64,000 nucleotides of DNA from contig BCIA01000004.1 in assembly GCA_001599815.1 (NCBI GenBank), positions 4,490,082 through 4,554,081 of the forward strand, in the 5' to 3' direction. Of this stretch, positions 44,654 to 57,283 are shown piece by piece. Both the position numbers and the translations under genes were made by a program. Below the pieces are notes generated by a model. It ran no database searches, was not told where the DNA came from, and saw nothing but the letters and a program-made list of their open reading frames with translations. The DNA is from Furcasterigmium furcatum (taxonomy: Eukaryota; Ascomycota; Sordariomycetes; Glomerellales; Plectosphaerellaceae). Numbering within the stretch: position 1 is the first letter of the stretch; the number at the start of each line of letters is the position of its first letter.

Positions 44654-46234
44654 GGTGGTGTATTCTGGTCGTTCTCTCTCTGCTCTTATCACTCCCTCCT
44701 CCTGGCGTTGCGGTTGTGTAAGTCGACCTGGTCGGCGGAAGGGATTTACATCGTCAGTGGCCAGCGGCCAAACCTCGAGAAAGACGTCAGTCAGGTCCGG
44801 ACAGCTCTCTCGAAACGGGAACTCGGTGCTTTTTGACACAAGACAGCCACCCATCCAGGCACACGGACATCCGTCCATCCAACCCACACAAACAAGCTCG
44901 ACGAACCTGTCACGGGGCTTAGAAGGTAACCCGCAGGCCTCTGCTTCATCTTCGTCCGAAGGGCCCGGAGACTGCTGTCTCGGCCTAGCTGCCACGGCAA
45001 TCACTCGCCGCAAGGAGCTCCAGATGTCGTGCTGAGGATCGCCAGCAGGGTATACTGACCTCTCGTGTCTTGGCCGGCTATAGCTCCCCTCAGGTTGCAG
45101 CACCAGCGGCACCAATAGCTCATTCGAGGCCTCTTAATATACTGGGAGCTCTGTTTCAATAAGCTCATGGGGCACGGGGAACGGCGCAGCACCGGCGTCT
45201 CGCCTATCGTCGATCATAGTGTTTTGCTTCCCAGCAGGGAGACGGTACGAGTCGGCTTACACATGGAAAACCGGACCGATGATCAGGATCTACAAAACCA
45301 CCATCATCGCTGCACCGTCGACCTAGGAGAGTCCAGTCGGTGTCCAGACGCTCTTTAGCCAGACCGGACATCACCGAGGGCCCCGTTCCCTTCGCTGAGC
45401 CCAGCGTCAGTGTTCAAAACATGCGCACGTCGAAGCACCGCCCGAGCGGCAGCGAAAGACCTCAAAAGTAAGCGTTTGTTTCAACTCCGCCCGCCCCACG
45501 TCGTAATTGGGAGTGATGGTGAATCCTAGACCGCCCTGCAGGGTCTGAGCGTCCGTTCGTGATGTGGCGCCTCCAGGTTTGGGCCGGGGGGTCGTGAAAC
45601 GAGGACATGGGCACTGACCAAGATGCGAGGCAAGGAGCTTGGATGTTCAAGACTGGGCTGCTGGCGGGTTCCTATGTCAATGGACGCTACTGGTCAGAGG
45701 GGCTGAAGATGCTTGTTAAACAACCACGTCGTGACAATTGAGAATGTTGTTGATTCTTGAAGTATCCTCGGAGAATAGAGGCTCCTCCTTCCAGAGGCCT
45801 GTGCTGTGCCTATCGACGTCTCATCCGACAGAGTCGTCTGTGAAACCATGGGGGACCTCGCCCCAGTCATGACCCGTGAGCCAGTACATCCACAAGTGTC
45901 CTGCACAACGGCCGACATGCCGTATTCCAAACATTAAGCACCAGGCTCGGGTCGTGCCATGTCTGCCCGGTCCGGCAGCCAGCCCTCCTCCTTCTCCCCT
46001 CGTGTTCCCATAGTCTATTGCGTAAGGACGTCCTGAATCCGGTTGGATCGCCCGTACGCCGGTGAAAATGCATTGATTCATGACCCCGAAACGCCGTGTT
46101 AAAATAAAAAAGCCAACCATCGCCGCCCCGTCTCCAGGGGTATCTAAGCCGAATAAAGGAGGGGTATCAAAGGTGAGAATAATTGGAAACCAGGGGAGGG
46201 CGGAGGAAAGTCGAAATGTCGTCGGCCCGAGTGT
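44654..46234. other. Gene-free region between two minus-strand genes
   Basis: No gene is supported over 1.6 kb. A long open frame (to 45115) is an upstream extension of RGS exon 1 and probably lies in its 5' leader. Remaining frames are short and overlapping. Confidence 0.5.
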
Positions 46235-47241
46235 TTACAGCCAGACGACGAAGATCAAGAGCACCGTGGCCAGAGCGGCAGCCATGCCGGCGAGCTGTTT
46301 GTTCCCAGACCCAGTAGGCTTGGAAATCCCCGGCTTTTCGGATGAGCTGGCAATGAACTTGATGGCCTGAGGGCTGGGCGCCTGGACCTCGCCTCCCTTG
46401 GTGTCCATGGTGACTTCGACCGCAGGTTGGTGGTTGACTATAGCATCGTCCTGAAGTGGTTCGTAGTTGGGCGCTGTCTGGGGCGCCTCTCGCGGCGAGG
46501 CTGTGCTCGGCTGGTGCTCCTCGATATTCGTGCGCGGAGCGACTGGCGCCAGGAGCATTCCTTGATAGCCCAGGTCTGCACCAAGCTTGAGATTGACCAG
46601 GGGCGCAACCAAGACCTGGATGATCGAAGCGGCGGGCGCTTCGGGGTCCTTGGGGAAATCGTCGGAGCCATGCTGCTTCCAGAAGCTGCCCGTCGCTTCG
46701 GCGCAGGCAGTCATCTGGGTGTCGTTGCAATAAGGCGTCTTCTTGGTCACCGGTGTCAGTTGACGGCCGTTCGACGCGGCGTGGTCGACCGGACTTACAA
46801 ATTGGAGCCCGTCGGCCAGTGCGTCGGCGCCGATGAGGGCGCATGAGCTCAGGTCGGCCGAGAGGGAGACGAAGCCATGATATGCGCATGGCTCCTCAGA
46901 GGCTGCGCCTCCTCGGCACGGTGCTGGAGAGATGAGTCGCAGATCTGTGTCACACACACCCGTCAGCCTCAGACTCGACGAACCACCACCGCCGCCATGT
47001 GGTGGGAGAGACAAGCGACGCCACTGACCAGGTCTCATTTGACAAGTAACGCCTGTCGCACACGGTCAGCCCACCCGTTCTTCCGGGCAGCGATAAGAGA
47101 CGGGGGCAAGCTATTTTACATACCTGGCAAAGACTGTTGAGGAGGGGCCACTGCCGAGAAGTGGGATTGCCCATGGGGTTCGCTGGTGACGAGGGCGACC
47201 CCAGCGCCTAACAGCGCGGAAGTCAGGACAGTCGGCCACAT
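46235..47241 (-). CDS. Secreted, probably GPI-anchored protein of unknown function
   Basis: Exons are 47124-47241 and 46235-47052 (311 residues). The 71-nt intron has GTATGT, CTGAC and CAG ends, and the phase agrees. The N-terminus MWPTVLTSALLGAGVALVTS is a good signal peptide with a short n-region. The C-terminus ends in a hydrophobic stretch (LAGMAAALATVLLIFVVWL) with no basic residues after it and small residues just before (GSGNK), the pattern of a GPI-attachment signal. The mature part has seven cysteines (residue 43 and six more before about 160), a Gly5 run, and a segment CALIGADALADGLQFVSP, then a Pro/Ala/Glu-rich stalk. I do not recognise a domain. Cell-wall or surface location is inferred from both termini. 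No close neighbour suggests a role. Confidence 0.78.
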
Positions 47242-50200
47242 GCTGTTGGTGGCATGGGATATCGAAGCTGCACGGGGCGAAGTGGGCAAGGTGGAAGCTC
47301 CAAGCAGGCCGGGTCAGGGTGACCTTTTGTCGTCGGGTTGACTCGTGTCGAGCTGGAATGATGCGCCAATTCAAGATTCCTCGCTCCTCTGTTTGGGTGA
47401 TGGAAGGCCCAGGCCCAGGCCCAGACGAGACGACGAGATCGGGGATGGGCCACGGAAGCGTGGTTCCTGCCGGACGAAATGGAAGTCGAGGCGGTCCCTG
47501 CCCGCGCTTCTCGTACACGATGTGCCGCACGAAGAAGCCGCAGAGCCGACAATGGGTAATGCTGGTGCCTGAAGGGGTGCGCGATGGGCTCGAGTCGCGA
47601 AACAGGCGGGGCGCGAATGGTCGTCGATACGAGTTTGGTGCGTAGGTAGGTGTGAAGTGACCCCAACCAAGATCCTCCGCCGACAAATCACCAGATGGTT
47701 GAACGTTGCCGTTGCCCTGGTCCTGGTCCTGGTTCCGGTCCTGGTGGGATGATGTTTCGTGGGAGTGAGTTGTCGTCGAGAAAGCGGGAAGAGCTTCTTC
47801 CTTCTGGTGCGGGCTCTCCCAAGCCAAGAAAAACTTAAACCCAGGTACTAACAAGTAGTCGCTGGCTGGGGCCCGGCCGTACAGTCATGTACTCCTGGGA
47901 TTGATGGGTGGGAGGTCAGATCCAGCTCGATGCCGTCAAAGATGGTTGGGGGTGGTGGCATGCACGATGCGCGTGCGTCGAGTTATACGAAGTCTGGAGA
48001 GTGGGAGACTGGAAGCTGCAGACGCGCCGCCGCAGGGGGATGATTGACTGAAGAAATGGAGAGCCTGAGAGACTGGGCCCCGCCAAAACCTGGAACCCCC
48101 GCGCTGTAACGACGGCGCCGAAAAGCAGGGTACTTAGGAAGCGACAGGTAAAACGAGCGAAAAAAAGGTTCCTTGCTTTCGGTCGATCGCGCGATCCATC
48201 TTTTCGAGGTCCATCCAGCCTGGTTGCAAACAACGCCAAAAAGCTTCGAGATGGAGGCGATGGTGCGTCGAGCTGGGAGCTCATCCTGGCTCGAGCTCAG
48301 CTGCAATCGCAGGGATCTGCCACCTATTTCGGGCCAAGGGGGTGCGTCATTGCGTTTCATTGGCCCGACCGCTCCCCGTCCAGGGACGCTTACGGTCGCC
48401 GCCCCTGTCGAGGATGAGGTCACTCTACCCGTCCGAGTCTCGGCCTCGGTGGGATTGGTGGCAACCACGGCGTGGGCCGGAGTAGCGGTACTCAATCCGC
48501 TGAAGGTGGGAAGCTTATCTCCTAACGAAATGAGATATGCAGCTATCCGTCGCGTTTCCTCTCGAGCAGCCCATGTCACTGACGTCACGCTACGACCCGT
48601 TGAGATCGAACATCCTGCTCGCGCCGACTGAAGAAAGACTCAAAAGCCCCCCTGCAGCAAGCATCCTGCATTCCGATCTGCAACAGAACCATCAGTTGTT
48701 GTAACCACCAAGATGAATGCATAAGTGCAATTCGCGATAATTAGACAGCGGCCGAGGCTTTCCCGCGCCCCCCAGAGTGGGCAGGGGACGCGCGGCGCTG
48801 CAACCAGATCTGGGCCAGCACAATGGAATTCCCGTCATTGGGATTCGTCCATCCAAAGCTCCCCGCCAGGCTAAGACTGACCCGGCGCCGTCGCCCCCAA
48901 TTGAGTTCCCCTAACACTCGCGCGAGGCAACCCAAACTTTTCGAGATTTTCAGCGTGCGGCCTCCGATACTCGCCTCCTCGCCTCCATGATCCTCCCCTT
49001 TGTTTCAGCAGCGGCGAGTTGCCCGGCGGGACATGGCCCGAGTCGTCTGGGACGTCCCGTCGAGTCGAGTGGGCGACAGGCGGACGAGGGAGGGCATCTG
49101 CGACTTGGCCGGCGGCCATCTCCCCCTCCTCGGCCGGTCCAGAGGCCGCATGTTGCCTGGCCTTGCAGGCGGACAGGGTCTGAGCACCTGTCAAGCTGAC
49201 CATCGAAGACGCTGCCCTGGTTGACTGAAATCAAGAAATCGGTGGCATGACCCGCAACAAGGACCTTGGGACGACCGCATGGCGGGCCACTGCCGCTCCC
49301 CCATCAGGCCCTCTGGGTCAGCAAGGCCAGCTCCCTATGATGTAGTACTTATCTTCTACATACTATCTGCACCTCCGACTCAAAGGGAAAGGAGGAGGAC
49401 CCCCACGGAGGGAGAAGCCGGGGTTCACGCCGGCCTCCCTCCGCTGCCGCTCCCGCTCGCCTTGCAGCACGCGGCACCCACCAACGGCTCGGCATACGCC
49501 ACAGGACCCGGACGACTGGGGCTCTTTGTGACGAGGCATGGAGGAGTCGGCCGAGTCGTTCTCGCATGCGACCACTTATGTACTTGTTTCTGCAACGTCA
49601 GATTGGCGATCGGCCATTATTCTCCGCTACTTGAGCAGTTGAGCACGTAGCACTGGCCCAGGGCGCACACAGCATCGTCTTCATCTTGCAGGCCGACTGA
49701 CCATAGAAACCAGTGCGCTCTGCCTGTGATGGTAGTGAACTGCTGAGAGAACATGTGTGCCAGTATCCGTGTTGCAAGCACGGTCTGGTTGGATACGAGT
49801 GGTGGCTTCAGCCTGAACCCCAGCCGCCCGCCTCTTTGCCTGTGTTCTGTCGCTCTGCCTGCCGTTCGAGTACCTTGCTCGTCCCCGGGACTTGTCGCCA
49901 AGAGCTCTGTCCAATGTATAAAGGCTGCAAAGGTACAGAAGAGAGTTGCCCGGTCGGTTTTCCCCACATTGCACACAGCTCCAAATCATTGCCCCTTTCC
50001 TATTAGGAGTAAAAGCCAGTATCGCTAGAGATTCGCGGAGATCTTCTTTGGTCTGCACCCCAGACACCTCGGGGCATTGCAGAAGCCTGCGTGTCCAATG
50101 AGATGGGCGGCTGGAGACATGCGAGGACACAACAGCAAAGTCAACTCAAGCAAGAAGCAACCTAAGCGCGTGGCCGACCGACATGAGCCCAAGAACCGCC

Positions 50201-52223
50201 GCACGTGGCATCCCCTCTCTGTACCCCAACCCAACTCTTATTTGCACGCAGGTTCCCCCTTGGAGCTTCCGGAGTGTGTCAAGCATTTGTTGGTGTCGAG
50301 ACATCCACAAGAGGACTCCATCAAAGACATAATAAAGTCTAGCCAACTCGCGTTGGCCGTTTGTGGCTTCATTCTGGATGCTCGATCCTGCGAGTTAGAT
50401 ATTAGTAACTCATCCCGCCCAGGCCCGCATATGGTCCGTTGCATGACATCTGAGTCGGGTGCGCCCGCCCATTCTCCTTCCCTTCGGATGTTGGACGTTC
50501 ATCGGGATCAGCCAGACAAAGGAAGGAGCAACCGCGATGTCCATGGCCCATGGCACATGACGGGACCCATTTCGATATTTCACTTCCCGTCCGGAAAAAT
50601 TGATTACTAGTACCTAGGCACCTCTGTCCAACTGCACTCTGCCCATACACATCTCCATCTCCATCGTCAGACCATGCCTCCGAGTGAACAGCCATGGACC
50701 CGACCACCACATATATTTGACCACCTACGTATGGGTGCACATGGCTGCTCTGCCCGCCAATTTCAGGCAGGGCGCTCGTGCGGGCGTTCGTTGGTCATCT
50801 GCTTGCCGGCCTGCCGGCTCCCACCGCTTACAACCGCTTCCAGCCCTGGTTGCGCCCGCTCGACTGCACTGCGCGCCCTGTTTCATTTGCCCGCTGGCAT
50901 CAAACAATTCCCCCCGGAACGAGTTGGCGAGGAGGACGAGGACGAGGACGAGGAGGCGGTCTCCTTGGGAGTGACTGCTTCACCAGAGCTGAACGCTTGC
51001 TTTTCTTCGATAGGGCTAAGATGCTGGGCACTGCCGAACCCCGCGGTCGGTCCCTATCAGTCAGCCCGTCCCTGATACCGTTGGCCCTAGGTACTTCCAG
51101 GCAGTCGTCGTGGGGGGATGAACCCCTTTTGCGTGGTCGACCTCTGCGACTGCTCTGGACCGGGGGCCAGGATCGACAAACCCCACCACCTCCCACGAGC
51201 TGCTGTGCTGTTCGCATGGGAGTACATACCACGTACAAGCACGGCGTGCCTGCTTTGGGACGTTGTGGTTTGACAAATTGCTCGCCTCCAGGGCATGCCA
51301 GCAAGTACTTTTGAGGTGCCAGAGGAGGGGCAGCCTGTCTGGGCATCGGCGCCATCACCATCAGCCGGCCGCCGGAGCCAATGGCCGTTGCCCCTAAGCC
51401 CGCAGCGTTGGTGTCGCGTGCAATCCGCAGCATCCACCACCGCCAAGGGACCATCGGGGCGCCGCCCTCGGTGAACTGAACCTAGCTACCCAACGCTGGT
51501 GGGAGCTGTACCGTCGCAACAGGACCGCGACATCTTCGTCCGCTGTCGTGTACATGCCGGCTGCACATGCGAGGTCTCGCGGTCCGCCTGGGACAGGAGA
51601 AACTCCTCAGCTTCGCCCCGTCCAGCCCCTTCGAGACGGAACCTCTGCTGCTCCGCCAAGCCCCCTTCCCCAGGCTACGGAACACTTGTGCCTCCCCAGC
51701 GCCCGCACGCGGGATCCTAGGTCGTCCGACTGACTCCCAGTGGCACTTTTCACTGCTTGGAGATCCACGGATGGTGCTGGAGCTGGTCCCCGTAGCCACT
51801 CACGCAGGGCGTTTCCCTTATCTATTCGCACAGCCCGACCAATCAACGACCCCGAGCCGCGGCTGCCCTCTACCCCAGGAGTCCCTAGTCGTCCATGGCC
51901 CCGTCGCCTCAACACCCGATAAGCATTCATTCACCGGCCATCCTCAGTCGGCCGATTCTCTCTTCTCTCACAGCCCGGTCTCTCTTAAGCCGCTATCCAC
52001 CCCTCATGTCATCGCGACTTTATACGTGACACTCGAGCGCATCGATCACGGCTTGTCACGGTGTCGACCGCTCACTGCCTGCCCCTCTTCGCCCCCATCC
52101 GCCCGCCGTCGCCGCCTCACGTCTGCCCCTCTCCGCTCCGTCTCTCAGGGTTGCGACAGGACCGAGCGAGCGATATCCAGTCGACAGTGATGCCCGACCC
52201 GCGCCGGGCGCGGTAGAATCAAA
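47242..52223. other. Longest gene-free region (5 kb)
   Basis: No gene is supported. Candidate frames (47111-47854 minus, 47983-48588 minus, 48173-48631 plus, 50077-50610 plus, 51567-52190 plus) lack family features, good splice partners or clear start context, and several oppose each other on the same bases. The last 250 bp before 52224 are C/T-rich and probably form the promoter or leader of the pseudokinase gene. No repeat or RNA gene was recognised. Confidence 0.45.
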
Positions 52224-54137
52224 ATGGTTCAGTGGTGGGACGACGCCAAAATCGACGTCACTGTCACCCGCCAGTATGTCTGTAATCACCTCCGGCCCGA
52301 CCAGCTTGGCCGCCTCGACCAGTCCATGGCCTTTGGCGATGGCCTCACCGACGGCACCTATTGGGAGTGGATAGACACCAAGGCCAAGCGCATCTTCCTC
52401 ATTCTCGTCGACCTCGGCGTCCCGGACCGTATCTTCGCCATCATCGACGAGTCGTGGGAGGACCATGACCTTCCCGTCCCCCAGGGGCAGGTCGATCGCA
52501 TGGCTCTCACCGCATCCGGAAGAGACGACAAGGTCCACAAGAAGTTCTTCCAGCGCCAGTATCACTACATCATGAAGCCCCTCCGTAAGGGGGAACACAT
52601 CGTCTACACCGAACATGATGTGCTGCCACTCGACGTGGTGGACCGGCGCCCTGGTCTCGGTAGCAACCATGCCGTGGACAAGGTCACGATTCCCAACTGC
52701 CCCAACCAGGTTTTCTGTCGCCGCCGGATATCCCTGGGCGAGTCCCCCGGGAGTCTGTTGCCGGAGGAGTTCCAGGAAGCCGTCAACAGCATCAAGAGTA
52801 TTCAGAACCAGCACCTCGTCTCGTACCATGCCTCATATACCTACCAGGGGGTTGGATACGTGCTCTTTACCCCCGCCATGGACTCGACGCTCAAGTCGTT
52901 CCTCGGAACAACGCCTTCGTTGTTCAAGAATCTCTCCAAGCCAGCGCGCCGGCAGCGCGTCATCAACTGGATGCTGTGTCTGGTCGACGCTCTGGCATAT
53001 ATCCATAGCCGGCGCTTCTCCCATGGCAACATTAAACCGTCGTCGATTCTGTTCACGAGTCAGCTGCACATCTTTTACTCGGACTTCACCAGACTCAACG
53101 CTGGAGCTCTTGCTGGAGGGCCCGACAAAAACTCGTTCGACCGGGAATCCTACGACTACGCTGCGCCGGAGCAATGGTTTCGGCCGCATACTGGGCCGTC
53201 GAGCCCCATGGCCCGCAGGCCGACGCTGACCATGTCGACGTCCCCGGAGACTCACACCAACTTCTCCATCCCCCGATCCGATAACCCGAGCAGCCCCAAC
53301 GCCATGCTCCACTCACCAAACCCTCATTTGAATCCTCAGGCGGCGGACATCTTCTCTCTGGGGTGTGTGCTGTTGGAGATGACGGGATTCATCCTCAAGA
53401 AGAGCACGAAATCCTTCGCCACTCACCGCGCAGCGAGAAACAAGACGGCCGGCCGCGGAGGCGCGGTACCAGACTCGTCCTTTCACAAGAACCTCGGTCA
53501 GCTCGAGTCGTGGATGAGCACGCTCGCGAAGGAGGCCTCGAAGAAGACGTCGAGCAGCGACGGCGGGGGTGTGCTCAAGGGTATTGTCCCCATGCTGCAC
53601 GTCGTTGCTCGCATGCTGTCCGCCAATCCGAATGACCGGCCGACGGCGGACGAGGTGCAACAGCGGATGTACCAGGTGGTGACCCAGTACTGCGGCATTG
53701 CGGAGCCGCACTGCGTTCACCGATACGGCGGCGGCTGGGACTATGGCATGGGTAACCTGAGGATCCAGCCGTCGATGGTGGATCCCGGAATGGGCATCCA
53801 TCGGCAAAACACGACGTCGTCGAGGTCGAACCGGGATAGTGGCAGCTTCAGCCCACGAGCCTTGACGCACTCGCGCACGAACAGCAGCGGGGGGCTCTCG
53901 AACAACAGCGGGGTCAGCAGCTCGACCAGCAGCGAGAGGGGCCACGAGCAAGATCTGGGGTCGAGCGCGGGCTCAATATCCGTGTCGGGCTCCGGGTTCG
54001 CCGCCCTACGCAATATACGGGCTCCAAACGTGAGGTCGCCCGGACCAGGCCCGGCGGGGCCGTGGCAGGCCTCGCCGCCGCCTGGAGGGACAGCCATGTA
54101 TGCCGGGCATGGCGATGGGCCGGCGTCGGTCTATTGA
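52224..54137 (+). CDS. Protein kinase-like protein, probable pseudokinase
   Basis: Intronless, 637 residues. The N-terminal 85 or so residues (TVTRQYVCNHLRPDQLGRLD, WEWIDTKAKRIFLILVDLG) form a small helical module seen in front of kinase folds in many Pezizomycotina proteins. A kinase-like fold spans about 150-490. Catalytic positions are altered: the beta-3 Lys region reads QVFCRRRISL (Arg for Lys), HRD is HGN (in HGNIKPSSIL, about 266), the catalytic-loop Asn is Ser, and DFG is DFT (in YSDFTRL, about 284). The structural APE motif is kept (AAPEQWF, about 313), as are late-lobe motifs (DIFSLGCVLLEMTGF and NPNDRPTADEV). The tail is Ser/Gly/Asn-rich and disordered. It probably works as a scaffold or allosteric partner; weak activity cannot be excluded because the DFG Asp remains. 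Confidence 0.88.
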   Translation: MVQWWDDAKIDVTVTRQYVCNHLRPDQLGRLDQSMAFGDGLTDGTYWEWIDTKAKRIFLILVDLGVPDRIFAIIDESWEDHDLPVPQGQVDRMALTASGRDDKVHKKFFQRQYHYIMKPLRKGEHIVYTEHDVLPLDVVDRRPGLGSNHAVDKVTIPNCPNQVFCRRRISLGESPGSLLPEEFQEAVNSIKSIQNQHLVSYHASYTYQGVGYVLFTPAMDSTLKSFLGTTPSLFKNLSKPARRQRVINWMLCLVDALAYIHSRRFSHGNIKPSSILFTSQLHIFYSDFTRLNAGALAGGPDKNSFDRESYDYAAPEQWFRPHTGPSSPMARRPTLTMSTSPETHTNFSIPRSDNPSSPNAMLHSPNPHLNPQAADIFSLGCVLLEMTGFILKKSTKSFATHRAARNKTAGRGGAVPDSSFHKNLGQLESWMSTLAKEASKKTSSSDGGGVLKGIVPMLHVVARMLSANPNDRPTADEVQQRMYQVVTQYCGIAEPHCVHRYGGGWDYGMGNLRIQPSMVDPGMGIHRQNTTSSRSNRDSGSFSPRALTHSRTNSSGGLSNNSGVSSSTSSERGHEQDLGSSAGSISVSGSGFAALRNIRAPNVRSPGPGPAGPWQASPPPGGTAMYAGHGDGPASVY

Positions 54138-55463
54138 ATGCTGGAGCGAGATGAAATAGTGTGCCAAAAGCGAATGTGAGCGATGCGCTTCCCTTGTACG
54201 GATACCAAAAACATTGTCGTCGAGCAGTTCCTGCGGAAGCTGTCGCTCCTTAGCCCGGGAGGATGACCACCTGAGCGGAATTTTTTTTTTCATGATATCA
54301 GATACCTAGCCAGCTGGTGTTGGGGGAGATTTCTTGTATGTATGTATGTTTGTGTGCGGAGTTCGACCAAGGCATGGATAACTAGGGCGGCCAGCGTCGA
54401 GGATCATTTTCCCGAAGTTGCTTATACTGGGACGAGGAGGAAAACGAATGACGACGGTCGAGCGCAGGATACGGTCCTTTTGGGGGGTCGGTTGGTGGTG
54501 GACAGGGCTTTTGTACTCGGACGGGAGCACCAACAGGCCTATCCTGTCGTTCCTCGCAGCAAGCAAAATGTCAGTCACACACACACACATGAAGTCGGGC
54601 CTTTGCGGCTCCTCGACGGTCCCGATGCCAACGTCTGCGCAAGGGCCAATGATTGATGGAACGAGCTGGGCGAGCTTGCATGGTTCGCGTTGCGTGATGG
54701 GACACGGTCGAATGGGGATGCTTCGGGTGACAAACAGAAACTCGAGGGAATGCAGCAGCCGAGCCATGTGCAGGCTATTTGCAGGAGATGTGGTTACATC
54801 TGCGTCTAGGTGTCTAATAAGGCATCATCTGTTTGCCTGTCTGCCTCTGCCTGGCGGGTACAGAGAGCAAGGGATCGCATCCTAACCGGGTCTACGCGGG
54901 ATGGGGGAGAAGCACATGTCTGAATATAATGTCTTATATCAGCGGCCCAGGGTGCGTCAGCGGATGGGCGTGGTCTGCTCGACGGCCGAGAACTCGAAAG
55001 GCACCTCATCCATCCATCGGATATTGCGGTGACGATGGCCAATGCAGAAAGGGGCGCATGATGGGGAAGAGCCGCCGGAGGGTGGCATCATTGGATCAGA
55101 TAAATGGGTACACGTGGCTCTGGTGGAACGGCTACCCGCGTTGAGGTACTTCCCTACTCGCCGGTTCATCCGCCAAGCAGCTCCACAGGCCAAGCTTGCT
55201 CCACGCACGTCTCTTCCCTGCCATTCCGGATCACAAGACAGGACAGACTCGACAACCTGTCCAAACCAAACCACGACGTCGATTCGAGAGCGACTAGGTC
55301 CAGAAGCAACGCATTCTCGATACAATATCCCCGTCTACGCAGTCGACGGATCAGCAAAGACGCCAAGAGAAACAACCCCCAGAAGACCTTCATCCCATGT
55401 CCTCCACGGCCCGCCAGTGAACGCGCACGCTTGGTCTTGCTCGCTCTTTTCTCTTTCGAAGCC
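54138..55463. other. Intergenic region with short microsatellites
   Basis: No gene. It contains a T-run near 54283-54291, a TGTA repeat at about 54336-54350 and a CA repeat at 54576-54589. The sugar-transporter frame stays open upstream to an ATG at 55104, which would add 120 residues of basic low-complexity sequence; I treat this as leader. Confidence 0.5.
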
Positions 55464-57283
55464 ATGATCGATGCTCCGCTCATCAAGAAGGACCGGCCGG
55501 GCCGGCACGACGAGAACACGGCGGCGCAGCGCGGCTCCGGCGACGACGAGCGCCTGATCCTCCAGCACGACGACTACTACGCTGACGATGTCGACGGCGA
55601 GTCGGCCGAGCTGGAGCCGCTCCCCGTGCCGGTTCGGGGGCCCGAGACGCATGCCGGCTGGTTTATATGGATGCTGACGTTTGCCGCGGGTATCAGCGGG
55701 CTGCTATTTGGCTGTAAGTCGCCTGCCCATCGCGGAAAGGTGGTGCATAGAGCAACGGGCACGTGCTGATATGATATTCCTGGCCAGATGATACCGGTGT
55801 TATTTCCGCAACGCTCGTCTCGATCGACAACTCCCTCTCCGACCGCGTCCTGACGTCGTTCGACAAGAGCATCATCACCTCCTCCACAGCGCTCTTCGCA
55901 CTCGTCGTCTCCCCCTTTTCGTCCGTCATCGCCGACGCTCTCGGCCGCCGCAGGGTCATACTCGTCGCGGACTGGCTGTTCGTCATCGGCGCCCTGTTCC
56001 AGGCGTGGGCGAAGACCGTAACCTTCATGGTTCTCGGGCGCGCGGTGGTCGGAGCCGCCGTGGGCGCTGCGAGCTTCGTCACCCCGCTGTACATCGCTGA
56101 GCTGGCGCCGGCCGCGCACAGGGGCAGGCTGGTCACGATGAACGTGCTCTTCATCACGCTGGGCCAGGTGGTGGCGTATGTTGTCGGGTGGGCCTTCGCG
56201 GTGTACGGGGACACGACCACGGCCTGGCGGTGGATGGTGGGACTTGGCGCGCTGCCGGCCCTGGTGCAGGTTGTCGTTGTTGCGTACATGCCCGAGACGC
56301 CGCGTTGGCTGGTCATGGTCGGTAGGTCCGCCATGGCGAAGCGCGTCGTGGAGCGGGTTCACGGTGGCGCCGGCGGCAGGGGCGGATCGATGGGCCATGC
56401 GGAGGCGGTCATCAAGGAAATCGAGGTCGAGATCCGCGAGGAGCGCGAGGTCATGCGCCGTGAGGGCTCGCCGCGGCTCGAGTGGTGGGGAGGGTGGCAG
56501 GAGCTGCTGTCCGTGGGCCGGAACCGCCGCGCGCTCGCCATCGCGTGTCTGTTGCAGGGCCTGCAGCAGCTGTGCGGCTTCAACTCGCTCATGTACTTCT
56601 CGGCGACCATCTTCTCGCTCGTGGGCTTCCGGACGCCGACCCTGACCGCACTGAGCGTGGCCGTGACCAACTTCTGCTTCACGGTGGCGGCGCTGTTCCT
56701 CATCGACCGCATCGGACGCAGGCGCATTCTTCTTTACTCCCTGCCCTTCATGATGGCGGGCCTGCTGCTCTCGGCATACGGCTTCTCGTTCATCGACCTC
56801 AGCGACACTCTCGGCAGCGGCGCCTCGGCAACGGCCAGCAGAGAAATCGACAGCATGAACGACAACAACAACGGCACGGCCCCGGGCGAGCTGCCGGGCG
56901 ACTCAGGGGAAGGGGCGGAGTCGGACCACGGCGCAGCGGTCATGATCCTCGTCAGCATCATGGTGTACGTGGCATCGTACGCCATCGGACTGGGCAACGT
57001 GCCCTGGATGCAGAGCGAGCTGTTCCCACTCGCGGTGCGCTCGATAGGCAGCGGCGTGGCGACTGCGACGAACTGGGGAGCCAACTTTGTCGTCGGGCTG
57101 ACGTTCCTGCCTCTGATGGAGGTGCTGAGCCCGAGCTGGACGTTCGTGCTGTACGCCGTCGTGTGCGGCGTCGGGCAAGTACTGGTGTGGAGGATATACC
57201 CCGAGACGGCTGGCTTGAGCCTCGAGGAGGCCACGACGTTGTTAGATCACGGATGGGGGACAGAGTCGAGGATCAGGAGGTGA
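55464..57283 (+). CDS. MFS sugar/inositol transporter
   Basis: Major-facilitator proton symporter of the sugar-porter family at the plasma membrane. Exons are 55464-55713 and 55788-57283 (581 residues); the 74-nt intron has GTAAGT and CAG ends and splits the first helix motif LLFG-YDTGVIS. An acidic N-terminal tail of about 65 residues precedes twelve predicted helices. Sugar-porter signatures are present: GRRR after helix 2, the R-G-R cluster RGRLVTMN, PETPRWLV at the end of the N-half, a long charged central loop, DRIGRRR, and the C-terminal YPETAGLSLEEA. The motif GNVPWMQSELFPLAVRS resembles myo-inositol transporters (Itr/Iolt group) more than hexose carriers, so inositol or a polyol is the best guess. 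A hydrophilic Asn/Gly/Ser-rich extracellular loop is inserted near residues 445-475. Confidence 0.9.

Noticed and set aside
50077..50610. 177-codon plus-strand frame in the 5-kb gap
   Set aside because: Composition resembles translated non-coding DNA, with opposing frames on the other strand and no recognisable feature.
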